Assembly (NCBI GenBank): GCA_023548195.1 | Contig: JAJHZJ010000252.1 | Span: 1,748,895-1,812,894, forward strand | Reading direction: 5' to 3' | Source of the DNA: Bettongia penicillata ogilbyi | Lineage: Eukaryota; Chordata; Mammalia; Diprotodontia; Potoroidae | DNA length: 64,000 bases | Part shown: piece by piece, positions 44,691-55,505 of the stretch | Layout of the letters: each line of letters begins with the position of its first letter | Numbering within the stretch: the first letter of the stretch is position 1 | Translations under genes and position numbers: made by a program | The notes under the pieces: model-generated | Seen by the model: only the letters and a program-made list of their open reading frames with translations | What the model was told of the DNA's origin: nothing | The model's database searches: none

Positions 44691-46260
44691 TGTGAGGCCC
44701 ACTTCATTCTATCCCTAGGAGTATAATTTTTGGTCACTCATGCAAAATTTGCCTGTGAGTGGCGGATGGGGAGGAGGAGAGTGTGGTATTTTTCCCCCTA
44801 AAAATTAGGTCAATTTACTTTCTCTCTGGAGCTTCAGAATGTTTTTTTCTCATAACCAGCTGGTTTTGTTTCAAGTAAGGATGCTTGACTACACCTGGGG
44901 GCCCTAATTGCTTCAGGCTATTATTAACTGCCTAATATAAGCCTTCCTCCTCTTATTGGGGTTATAAGGCTAATTGCTAAGATTTTGATAATTTGAAATG
45001 AGCTTACAGTTTTTTAACAAACAGGTCAGTTTGCATTTTTTGTTTGTATGCTAAATTTTTTTTTTTTTGGTGGGAAAACTGAGGATCTTGCCCTCCTGGG
45101 CAGATTTTTGTTGTTGATATGGGGAATCCTAAGGCCTTCTTTTGTCTCATTTGTTACTGTAGTCCTAAGTGGTTGGGTAGTGCCTCAGGCAAGGAAATTG
45201 AGGTCTGGGAAATTTTGCTATAGAAAGTTTTTTGTATTTTCTTTGATCAGTTTTATTTCAAAAAGGGGGTTTTGTCTTCCCATTCTGGAAAACATTTTTG
45301 TTTGCATTTTTTTAAAAATTTTTCTCTTCAAGGGAAGTAGAATTTTTTTTAGAGTCAAAGATTATTTGGTTCCTGATTATATCCTGATTTTATATATTTG
45401 TGTGTGTGTGTATGTAAGACAGGTAACAGCGCAGAGGAAGGCTGCTAGCACAGGTTCACTCTTGATCTGGTCACACAGGAAGAAAAGGAAGACTGCTTCA
45501 GAGGGGTTATAATCTTACTTCATTTTAGCCTAATCTTCTTACAAGAGGGTCGCTTATAATGGGAGCACCAATTCCTACAGCATTTCCTAATCACCGTTCT
45601 CAGAGGGACCCACAAGAAGTGGGGGCAACTACCCCTATGTCTCAATAGGGTCAATCGAGGCAGGCACAGCTTGTGCTTCCCCTAAATTCCCTCAAGACTC
45701 AATGGGGGCCAATCACAACATTCCAGTTTGTGTACTCAAACTTAAGGGTTCCCCCATCACTGGCCAATGCCCACCTGTTTTATAGGGCAACAGTTAGAGA
45801 AGACATCTTGCCAGCAATAGCCTCACAAGTTTATATCACCTCACTGTTATATCCACTGTGCAGTCACAGTGGATATTTACATGTTTATATTATTTATCTT
45901 TATATAATACTGTGCACAAACATGGTGGAAAAGTTTCCAAGTCATGAGCCTGGAAATAGAGGTTTTTATAGCTATAGATCCTGGGAAATTAAACACTAAG
46001 AAAGAATAACAAAAACCTACCTTTTACACTAAACTCCACCTTATTTACTATATGTGTGTATACATACATACATATATGTATGTATATATAACATATATAC
46101 ACATCCGCCTATTGTGTTTTTTGGAGGTGTAACTGACTTGACTGTTATGTAACAGCTGTGTTAATTAATATAATGTGTGTCTTAAAAGTCTGAATGCTAC
46201 TGAATGTATAATTACTTGCTATATGCTGATTCATATATTAAAAGAAATCTTGGTTCTGGC
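44691..46260. other. unassigned stretch with small microsatellites
   Basis: No gene or known repeat placed. A T run lies at 45,054-45,068, a GT run at 45,399-45,412, and TA/CATA runs at 46,045-46,100. A 154-residue forward frame (45,048-45,512) is low-complexity and aromatic-rich and unlikely to be coding. Confidence 0.4.
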
Positions 46261-47486
46261 CTCACCCTGATCAATAAGGCAAACTCATGGGTGGAAAAAA
46301 AGCTAAAGTATTTTATATTTTACTAACACACCAAGGTAGCAAGTGGTTTGTCAATTTGAAACAAAGAACACCACCAAAGGAGCAAAGAACTAGAATCGTT
46401 AACAGAGGCGAGGTGAGGGAGTTGCAATTTGGTTCTAGAATGCCCAAGTGGGGCAGAGAGGAATTAAGTAAACTACATTTCAAGGGAGAGAGAGTCTCAG
46501 CCTCCAGAAGCTATTACATAAGTTGTTTTACACAACAACCAAGAGTCCATAGAGAAGGCCAGGGTGGCTAGGGAGTGACTACATCTGGTCAGAACTGTGG
46601 ATTCCTTTTTCTTTCATCTTTTCTTTTTTTTTAACTGGTTTCTGTAGTCCTCCTTTAACTGGTTTTGATCACCCTCAGGCAATTCTAAGCTCTGAGGTCA
46701 AGCAAGGTCAGCTGCATTCAACATGTTCAAGTGCAGCTGGCCCAATTTCAAACCTCTTGACTTTTATAGATAGGGGTAAACACTTCCATATAAGAGTACG
46801 AAAACTCTGGTTGGTTCATATATATAAAGAGGAGAGGGGTTTTGTACATGCTCTGCTTTTTTCCATGAGTTATATATACATACAAGGGTATTTCTATGCT
46901 GCCGTCTCCTGTAGGCTGTCTGAGCAGGTACCCAAATGTCAGGCAAGGTTAGGCTAACTTTTGACACATGAACAAGTCATTGGTTTTGTTTTCATGATTT
47001 GCATTCAGATCCTTTGCTGTACCATAAGCATGATATATTGATCCAACAGATCACTATTGCTGCAATACTGTACATTTATTGATTGCCTTAATATTTGTGT
47101 ATTAATATGGGCACATATGGAGCAATCTCTAAAAAAAAGATGGGAGCCAAGATACTTGAAGGGTTCTGTTTTGCTTTTGTAGTTGAAAAGCATAGACTTC
47201 TCCTAATATCAGAAATAGACCTAGACTTTAAGAATAAGGACATCCATGGAGACCATGCATATGTGTGCATACGTATACATATATTTTGGGTATTTATACA
47301 CATACATACATATACACACATGTGTGTTTATATGCATGTATGTACATATGCATGTGTGTATGTATGTCCAAGGAACTGACTACCAGAAGTTATTCCTATC
47401 AGACTTGTCTATCCTCTGAGGATGAGGAACTGCTTGAAGAGATCAATAACCTTTCTAATCAGAGGAGGCTTCCCAATGATGAGATT
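46261..47486. other. unassigned stretch with complex microsatellite
   Basis: Ordinary sequence with a CATA/TATG/CA compound microsatellite at 47,262-47,367. Nothing else recognised. Confidence 0.4.
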
Positions 47487-48110
47487 TGAAGGGGGTTCAG
47501 GGACCCCTCAAGGACTGGGGTGCAGAACAGGGTCTTCTGGAAAGAACTGATGTACTCAAGCATTCGTTAAGTCAAGTTAGCAAAGGTTTATTTTTACACT
47601 TTTCAGCGGGCAAAAGTTCTTAAGGAAACTGCAAACTTAGAGGGATACAGTTAAAGTTTATAGAATAAACTATAGTAAAGTATGTGCCAAATATGCTAAC
47701 TGGGTGATGTGGGGCAGGATTAGGGAATGGTTAAGGAGTGGTCAGTTCTTAAAGGAACCTATACTTTTTGTATCTACTGTACAGCTGTTTTACCGGAGTT
47801 TACCAGAAAAAGCTCAGGGTGGGAGGGTGAGGGGGAGACTGGGAGCGGGAGAAAGAGAGACACAAGGAGGTGGGGTTTTTAGGTCTACTAAGAACTAAGT
47901 TAACTAGTGATCAGGGCTGATTGAAGATTGCCCAGTGTGCCACCCATCAGTATTTTGTTTGACAAGATGGGTATAGGGAGTATGCATATGTCTAAAGTCT
48001 AAGATACACATAACGAGGAGTCAAGGATGCATATAATGAGGTAGGGAGTTGGTATACATAGTCCAGTGGGTAAAGGATATCTTTATGAACCAGTACAAAG
48101 TCAGGTCAAA
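47487..48110 (-). mobile_element. probable LTR (LTR-4), right end uncertain
   Basis: On the reverse strand a TATA-like tctataaac (about 47,655) is followed about 65 bases on by AATAAA (about 47,590), then about 100 bases ending cccccttca at 47,487. This is the U3-R-U5 order. The 5' limit was not found. No retroviral gag, pro, pol or env reading adjoins. Confidence 0.4.
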
Positions 48111-49121
48111 CTAATAATTCTTACTGGTGCAATTTATTACTGTACCAGGGAGAGAGAGAAGTGTTTTGCTGGGACCCACTCATGAGTAATTGCTAGACAT
48201 AGTGCCCTTGGGCAGGGGAGAAACTGCAAGAGATAGTATTTTGAGGCTAGGGAGAAAGATGGCCTTGGAATTGGGGTCCAAGAACAGGCACCCAAGCACC
48301 CCATCACCAACAGAGTTTGAATACCACAATTATACCCAAGCATTCTACTCCATGTATGAGTGAGGTACAGGTTACCTTCTGTGGTATACATATACAATTG
48401 ATCCCAAGCTGGCATTTTCTTTAGATATGAACTGTGTGCCCCAGAAGAACAATCCTGGGAGACTTGGGTTCAACAGGCAAGAGTATGGCTAGGACACCGA
48501 CAGGCCCCTGAGACAGGCAGAGTGGTGAGGCTGTTGCCTAAAACGGATTGTCTCATAAGAGACAAGGCCAAATGCTTCCTGGCAAGAATTATATACAAAC
48601 TTTAGCTCAAAAGTTTTTTATGTGGAGGGGCATATCAGAAGACCCTATGCTAATTTTGTCTTTAATACTGTGCAGCACAAAAAAGAAAAGCCTGTTGAAC
48701 TGCCCCACAGAGTGGAGCAATGTCCTAAGAACACAAGAAAAATTACATTGCCGAGACTGTTCTGGGGCTTGGTTTATACATAACCCTTATGCAACTGATG
48801 TCATCAGATCTATGCATGCACAGAAAGTACTGCCAACCATGGCTGAAGTGAGATGGGTATTCCTGAACTTAAAAGAATTGTTATAATCCACAGGGCTCAG
48901 CCTCAGCAAGCTCCAGGATTTCTCAAATTGGGACCATAGGAGCAAAGCAAGACAACAGTCTCCCCAGTGCTGACCTGCAATGACAGAACTTGAGAAAATC
49001 AGGTGAGAGACAGAGTAGTGTACAATCCTATTGTCGTTGGAGAGGTGGAGAAGGCCTGGGCCTGGGCCACAAGGACAATCATACTGACTTCATCATCAAT
49101 TCCCTATGGATCTATTTTATT
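48111..49121. other. unassigned stretch
   Basis: Nothing recognised. A 112-residue forward frame (48,548-48,886) has no known domain. The position between LTR-like segments suggests old retroviral or LTR material, but no diagnostic motif is visible. Confidence 0.35.
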
Positions 49122-49350
49122 TAAGAGGTATCTAAGTGGCTTAGTGGATAGAATGTTGGGCCTGGAGTCAGGAAGATCTGAGTTCAAATTTGATCTCAGG
49201 CACTTTCTAGCTGTATGACCCTGGGCAAGTCACTTAATCTCTGCCTTAAGTCCACCAGAGAAGAAACTAGTAAACCACTCTAGTATTTTTGCCAAGAAAA
49301 TCCCATGGACTATATGGTTCACAGAATCATGAAGAGTTATACTCTTCATG
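49122..49350 (+). repeat. tRNA-derived marsupial SINE
   Basis: gtatctaagtggcttagtgg, ggcctggagtcaggaagatc, ctagctgtatgaccctgggc, ccactctagtatttttgcca, and a final atcatgaagagttatactct. Confidence 0.88.
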
Positions 49351-50279
49351 ACTAAACAAATGATGACTATACAAACTTGGACACATAGGCTTTGTGCAGA
49401 AGTGATAGTAAAAACTGAAAATGTGTATTGCAATGCTTTCCTGAATGGTGAATCTCAAGTGAACATCATTTTCCAATATTTCTACAGCAAGTATATGGGT
49501 AAACTATGTCTAAATTCTATGACAGGGTTTGAACTGGAGATAGTTGGATAGTTTGAATTTGAGTGATAAAGATTATCCATACCTGGGATATACCTGGTGA
49601 GCTTGAAATTTCCTTAGGAAGTTGTTGGTGTCAACAGAAAAGTGGGCACTCCGTTCCTGTGTAGCTGCAATGTAATACCCACAGTAGCTACTATGCAGAC
49701 ATATTTCCATAGCAAAATTAGCAAAAAAAAACCTCTCTTCCTCAAAGGCAACACCAAGCTATTCATCCTGATACCAGAAAGTCAGTTCCACCATGATAAC
49801 AACCAAGTTTGTACACATTACCAGTAAAGGGAGCGCGGTCATCCCCACACCTTCCCTCCATCATGCCTTCCCACAAACAAGCTCCCTTAGGCACAATAAC
49901 TCCCTCTCTCACTTAGTCTAGCTGCTCTACCACAGCTCTCTCTCAGCTCTGCCTCACTTTCGCTTCCTGCTCCACCCATTCAGAAAACTCCCCCACCATG
50001 TGACTCAGGCTGTGGACTGGGCCACAGCTCAAAACAGGTCACATAAGCCTATTAAGAAAGATCTTCAAATACCCTTAACATTACATTCTGATATATACAA
50101 ACCCTCCCAAACTCACTGAAGTGTCATCACTAATTGACATTAATTCTACTATTTTCAAAATCCTAGCAGGGATACTGCAAGTGACAAGCTGGAACCCAAT
50201 ACCTGCATACTTTGGCCACCCATGCAAACTGTACAGAGCCTTACATGAGGATAGAGGCAGGTGTTCCTAGTGAACACTG
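49351..50279. other. unassigned stretch, possibly LTR-derived in its right half
   Basis: 49,830-50,090 is rich in promoter-like sequence. On the reverse strand it starts TGTTAAGGGTATTTGAAG at 50,082. No second end or duplication could be fixed. The rest is not recognised. Confidence 0.3.
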
Positions 50280-50930
50280 CAGGAGCCCCAACTGTTCACT
50301 GTCTGAACTGGATCCTGAGATGTTTGACTTTTAGGACTCCCAGTACCACAAGAGTTAAAGGATAGATTGAGGATGGAACTCAGCAAGAGGACAGGTATGT
50401 TCTTAATGCATGAATAGGACACGGGATGTACTTTGAGGCACAACTCACAGAATCCATCTCACAGATTCCTGACCATTCAGAAAAAGATCCAGGATTCCTC
50501 TTGTATAGTTTAAAATTGTCCAGCCTACAAAAAAAAGACTGAGGCAGAGCTCTGAACCAATTGCACTTTATTAATGGGTCCATGTGCCTCTCTAATGAAA
50601 TGAACTTCAGATCTTCCTCACAATCTGAGATGCCCTCTTCCTCCAGGGCCTTAACTTTTATAAGGTTTGATACCTAATCACTCTAGAGGGACTACACAGA
50701 ATACAGAATCCAATTGGTTGATAGACTTTGCTCTGAAGGCCAAAAATGATGTATCAGCCAAAAATATGGTAAATCAGTATAGGGGGGTCTTGGGTAAGGT
50801 GAGGTAAGGGGCATCTCCACTAACTAAATGATCATAAGATGGTCACCTGCTCATGTTGAACAAGAGAGTATGGTTCGGAGGCACAAAATAAATTGGGAAC
50901 TTTCCAAAGAATCAAGCCATTCCAATCACT
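50280..50930 (-). mobile_element. probable LTR (LTR-5), boundaries uncertain
   Basis: On the reverse strand a TATA box (cttataaaagtt, about 50,660) is followed about 90 bases later by AATAAA (about 50,570), then a long downstream segment. This order fits U3-R-U5. HAL1-E begins at the right-hand side (50,935), so the HAL1 may have inserted into or next to it. Confidence 0.4.
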
Positions 50931-51731
50931 TAATTTTTTTTTCCAATTTATTTATTTATTTTTAGTTTTCAACATTCATTTCCACAAGATTTTGAATTTC
51001 AAATTTTCTCCCCATCTCTCCCCTCCCCCAACCCCAAAACACCATGCATTCTGATTACCCCTTCCCCTAATCTACCCTCCCTTCTATCACACCCTTCCCT
51101 TATCTTATCCCCATCTTTTCTCTTGTAGATTTCTATAACCCATAACCTGTATTCCTTATTTTCCAGTTACATGCAAAAACAATTCTCAACATTCATTCCT
51201 TAAACTTTGAATTCCAACTTCTCTCCCTCCCCACCCTTCACCACTGAGAAGACAAGCAATTCAATATAGGTTATACATGTATAGTTTTACTAAAGACTTC
51301 CATAATATTCCTGTTGTGAAGGACTAACTATATTTCCCTCCATCCGATCCTGTCGCCTCATTTATTCTATTCTCTCTTTTGACCTTATCCCTCCTCAAAA
51401 GTGTTTACTTCTAATTATCCCCCTCCTTTCATTTGCCCTCCCTTCTATCATCTCCCCCATTCCCCACTTATCCCCTTTTGCCCTACTTTCCTGTAGTGTA
51501 AATTGAGTGTGCATATTATTATCTCCTTAAACCAAATGTGATGAGAGTAAGCTTCACTTTTTTCCTCCTACCTCCCCCTTTTCCCCTCCATTGAAAAAGT
51601 TTTTTCTTGCCTTTTTTATGGGAGATAATTTGCCCCATTCCATTTTTCCCTTTCTCCTCCCAATATATTCCTCTCTCACCCCTTAATTTTATTTTTTACA
51701 TATCATTCCTTCCTATTCAACTCATCCTCTG

Positions 51732-51735
<4 letters not shown>

Positions 51736-51773
<38 letters not shown>
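51736..51773 (-). repeat. TG/CA microsatellite in HAL1-E 3'UTR
   Basis: About 19 TG units, the reverse-strand equivalent of the CA tract in HAL1-D at the same consensus position. Confidence 0.95.
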
Positions 51774-51776
<3 letters not shown>

Positions 51777-51924
51777 ATAATCCCTCCAACTACCCAAATA
51801 CTGATGAAAGTTTCAAGTGTTACAAATATTATCTTTCCATGGAGGATTATAAACAATTCAACTTTAGTAAGTCCCTTATGATTTCTTCTTCCTGTTTACC
51901 TTTTTATGCTTCTCTTGATTCTTG

Positions 51925-53307
51925 TGTTTGAAAATTACATTTTCTATTCAGTGCTGGTCTTTTCATAAAAAATTCTTGAAAGTCCTCTATTTCATTAAAT
52001 GACTATTTTTCTCCTGAACTATTACACTCAGTTTTGCTGTAGGGGATTCTTGGTTTTAATCCTAGTTCCTTTGACTTTTGGAATATCATATTCCAAGTCC
52101 TTCACTCCCTTAATGTAGAAGTTGTCAGATCCTGAGTTATCCTGGTTGTATTTGCACAATATTCAAGTTGTTTCTTTCTGGCTGCTTGCAATATTTTCTC
52201 CTTGAACTAAGAACTCTGAAATTTGGCTACAATATTCCTAGGAGCTTTTCTTTTCAGATTTCTTTCAGGAGGTGATTGGTGAATTCTTTCAATATTTATT
52301 TTACCCTATGGTTCCAGAATATCTGGACAGCTTTCCTTGATAGTTTCATGATGGCTTTCAGGTAGTCCCATAATTTTTAAATTGTCTCTCCTGGATCTAT
52401 TTTCCAGGTCAGTTGTTTTTCTAATGAGATATTTCATATTATCTTCTATTTTTCCTTCTTTTGGTTTTGTTTTGTAATTTCTTGGTTTCTCATAAAGTCA
52501 TTAGCTTTCATCTGCTCCATTCTAATTTTTAAAGAACTATTTTCTTCAGTGAGCTTTTGTACCTTCTTTTCCATTTGGCTAATTCTGCTCTTTAAAACAT
52601 TATTCTCTTCATTGAATTTTTGGGCTTCTTTTGCCATTTGGGATAGTCTGTTTTTAAAAGTATTATTTTCTTCAGCATTTTTTTGGGTCTCCTTTAGCAA
52701 ACTGTTGACTCACTTTTCATGATTTTCTTCAGCATTTTTATTTCTCTTCCCAATTTTTCCTCCACCTCTCTTACTTGATTTTCAAAATCCTTCTTGAGCT
52801 CTTCCATGGTCTGACACCATTGCATATTTATTTTTGAGGTTTTGGATGCAGAAGCCTTGACTTTTAGGTCTTCCTCTGATGGTATGTGGAGGCAGGTAGG
52901 TGGTTCAGTGGATAGAGCACCAGTTCAGGGGTCAGGAGGACCTGAGTTCAAAGCTCACCTCAGACACTTGACACTCAATAGCTGTGTGACCTTGGGCAAG
53001 TCACTTAACCCCAATTACCTCATCCTGGGTCATCTCCAGTCATTCTGATGAATATCTGGTCACTGGGTTCAGATGGCTCTGGAGGAGATGTTAGGTTAGT
53101 GACTTGCACAGCCCTCCCTCACTCAAAACAAAGTCAAGTGCAAGTCATGTCATTATTTCTCTCATGGTATGGTCTTCTTCAGCAACGAAGGATGAACACA
53201 CATGATAGTATGCATTATTCTTCCTCATCCGAAAAGATGGAAGAAAATATCTGCCCACCATGAAATTAACCTTCTATTGTCTTATCCTTTTTCCTATTTT
53301 GGGGCAT
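51925..53307 (-). pseudogene. HAL1-E ORF1 remnant with an in-frame start
   Basis: The ATG at 53,305-53,307 is in frame with the conserved start (MPQNRKKDKTIEG), unlike copies A, C and D, but a TAA follows within about 14 codons. A coiled-coil stretch is open at 52,446-52,700 (MLKETQKNAEENNTFKNRLS). At the codon that is TGA in A, B and D this copy reads CAA (about 52,270). A SINE (52,887-53,202) and several indels break it. Confidence 0.8.
52887..53202 (+). mobile_element. composite SINE: tRNA-derived head, RTE-derived tail
   Basis: The head is ggaggcaggtaggtggttca with gacctgagttcaaagctc and tagctgtgtgaccttgggc. The middle is ctgggtcatctccagtcatt. The tail is gtgacttgcacagccctccc to agcaacgaaggatgaaca. 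The flanks tgatggtatg (52,877-52,886) and tgatagtatg (53,203-53,212) are its target-site duplications. It lies in the ORF1 of HAL1-E in the opposite orientation. Confidence 0.9.
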
Positions 53308-53924
53308 TTTCTCAGTCAATTACTTGACTTTTGAGTTCTTTGTCAAGAGGAGGGTATACTCTGGGGACCTGTATGTTCTCAGTTCCTCCAAGGTGGCATA
53401 ATCAAAGAAGAGGACTTTACTCCTCTCTTGGCCTGGGCTCTGGTCTGTGAACTGGTTTCCCTCTCCAGAGCCTCCACCAGCCCCACCACACTAGCCAAAG
53501 CTCCTCCTTACCCCAGGGTTGCTACTCAGGGCTGAGATTCAGATCAACTACTCAATTCCCCCAGGGTCTTTAGGCCAGGGCTCCAGCAATAGAAGCTGCC
53601 TCCACCTGGGGCAGGGGCTAGGCCACTGGTTACCTTCTCACCCAAGTGAAGGAGCCTTCTCACTGACCTTTGAAGCTGCCTTTGACATTTGTGGGTTGAG
53701 GGATCTGGGACCTGCAGCTGTTGCCTGTGGAGCCTTGAAACCTACTCCTGTCCTGTCCTTGCTGCGGTGTGGCCACAACTGTTGTACTTAGCACATACTC
53801 TGCTTTTTGGATTCTTTTCTTGTTGTTGTCGTCTCACATGATTTCTTGAGACCCTTTCAATTCTTTGTAACTTAACCCTGATTGCCTGTTTAAAAAATAA
53901 ATACAATTTCTTTGTATTCTTTTA

Positions 53925-54250
53925 AATTACTTATTTATATTCTTCATACTTGTAGGTCTTAATTACATTATAATATCTCATTACATTCATGTACTATAAT
54001 TTATTTAACCACTCCCTTTATTGTTAGGTATTTAGAATGTATTTAGTATTTTCCCCCAGTTATACAAAATACTCCTATAGAACTCTTTGAATAGTTCTTC
54101 TTTGTTCTTTTTATAACTTTCAGGGCATATTACCAACAATTAATACAATCAGGTTATGTGGTAATTATATTACTAGATATGATTTTTTTGTAACCTTTAT
54201 TGTATACTGTCAGTTTGCTCTCTAGAAGAATCTTACAAGTTCATGGTACC
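53925..54250 (-). repeat. old L1 ORF2/3' fragment
   Basis: The order catgtactataatttatttaa, ttaggtatttagaatgtatt, tttcagggcatattaccaac, gctctctagaagaatctt follows, loosely, the reverse-strand L1 segment at 24.3-24.6 kb and 34.45-34.8 kb. It is heavily diverged. Confidence 0.5.
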
Positions 54251-55026
54251 TTAAACAATAAGTGAATGTGGTGAGAACTTATAGAAGCACATGAGAAAAC
54301 ATGAAAATGGGGAGAGGGAAAGAGAAAAATGAATTAACTGAAATATCATTGTAGTGCATATTACTACCATGTTTTTACTCAAGGTGTATAAAAGGGGAAA
54401 AGGGAGGCACCTACTTTTATTACAGTTATTACAGTCAACTTTCAATTATTTAGAGAACTGGAGGAAAGCCTCAAGCAATGGATTTTACCTAGTATCACCA
54501 AACATTAATCAAGAGAACATATAAGCTTGCTCCATGTAACCTGCTAGATGAATTCTGTTCAATAAAGTAGCATAAATTCAAGTGGAAAAACCATATAATA
54601 AAGTAAAAATGAAAAACATAAATGGATGATTCAAGCTTCTAAAAAATGTAAAACACTTTTAGCATGGAGATATTTCACATTTTTCCAGAATACTCCTAAC
54701 TTCAAGTAAAGAAGGTATAGGTGGCTTTTAAAAAATAAGATTTTTCAAAGGAATACCCTTTGTCAAAGCAGACTTAACTGATTTGTAGCACATTAAATGT
54801 GAGTAGGAGAGGAGACAATTGACTGCCAATCAATACCAGGCATAAAGGATTTAGATTTCTCCCTTTCTGTGTTCATTCTCTGGGACAGATTCTAATGAAT
54901 TCCACTATGTTCCTAAAGCTGTCAAAGCAAGATGGAGATGGAAAAGACCTGGATAAGACATAGAGTAGATAATCCCTCCCTGAGTTGTTGGGCATTGATT
55001 GTAACTTATATAGCATTTATTCTGTT
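54251..55026. other. unassigned stretch
   Basis: Nothing recognised; no coding frame. Confidence 0.4.
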
Positions 55027-55262
55027 TTGTTGTTCTACAGTCATGTCTGACTCTTCATGACTCCATTTGGAGTTTTCTTGGTAGAGATACTGGAGTGGTT
55101 TGCCATTTCCTTCTCCAGCTCATTTTACAGATGAGGAAACTGAGGCAAACAGGGTTAAATGACTCACCCAATGTTATACAGCTAATAAGCGTCTGAGGCT
55201 GTGGAGACAAGTCTTCCTGACTCCAGGAGCAGTGCTCTATCCATTGTGCCATCTATCTGTCC
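55027..55262 (-). repeat. tRNA-derived marsupial SINE
   Basis: Reverse-strand chain: ttgttctacagtcatgtctg, catttggagttttcttggta, gccatttccttctccagctc, acagatgaggaaactgaggc, aagtcttcctgactccagga. Confidence 0.92.
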
Positions 55263-55312
55263 CTTGCTCTATTTAAGGAAGGCCCCAAAAAAGTAGGAGA
55301 ATGACTTAGAAC

Positions 55313-55505
55313 TATCATGGTATGGTGGTAGGAATGCTGGATTTGGAGTCAGAAAAACTTGATTTTATTATTTTTTTAACTGCTTGTAAGTAAAGATCAT
55401 AGTCAAGTTGCTTAACTTCTGTGGGCCTCAGTTTCCTCATCTGCAAAATGAGAAGTTGAGCAAGATGACCTCTAATATCTTTCCTAGGTCTTAGTCCATG
55501 ATCCT
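55313..55505 (+). repeat. MIR SINE
   Basis: gatttggagtcagaaaaact, gttgcttaacttctgtgggc, ctcagtttcctcatctgcaa, agttgagcaagatgacctct. An AT-rich insertion or expansion (ttttattatttttttaa) replaces part of the middle. Confidence 0.85.

Larger units (their letters stand above)
50935..53780 (-). mobile_element. HAL1-E: half-L1, reverse strand, carrying a SINE
   Basis: The reverse strand has the A-rich end (50,935-50,970), 3'UTR with a TG/CA microsatellite (51,736-51,773), an ORF1 remnant (53,307-51,925) and a GC-rich 5'UTR to about 53,780 matching HAL1-C. No L1-type start is seen, so it is 5'-truncated. A SINE with its own target-site duplication sits in ORF1. There is no ORF2. Confidence 0.85.

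Noticed and set aside
44138..44737. 199-residue reverse open frame
   Set aside because: It covers repeat Y and an inserted SINE; the middle is a translated SINE, and the related copy of Y at 60.7 kb does not keep the frame.
45048..45512. 154-residue forward open frame with many F, L and I residues
   Set aside because: It starts in a T run and has low-complexity, T-rich codons; it looks like a membrane protein only because of base composition.
49122..49350. True tRNA gene suggested by the B-box-like gagttcaaatt
   Set aside because: It is the head of a tRNA-derived SINE, followed by the SINE body; no cloverleaf could be made out.
47487..50930. Possible complete provirus between the LTR-like segments at 47.5 and 50.3-50.9 kb
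   Set aside because: The two LTR-like ends do not resemble each other and no gag, pro, pol or env reading is visible between them.
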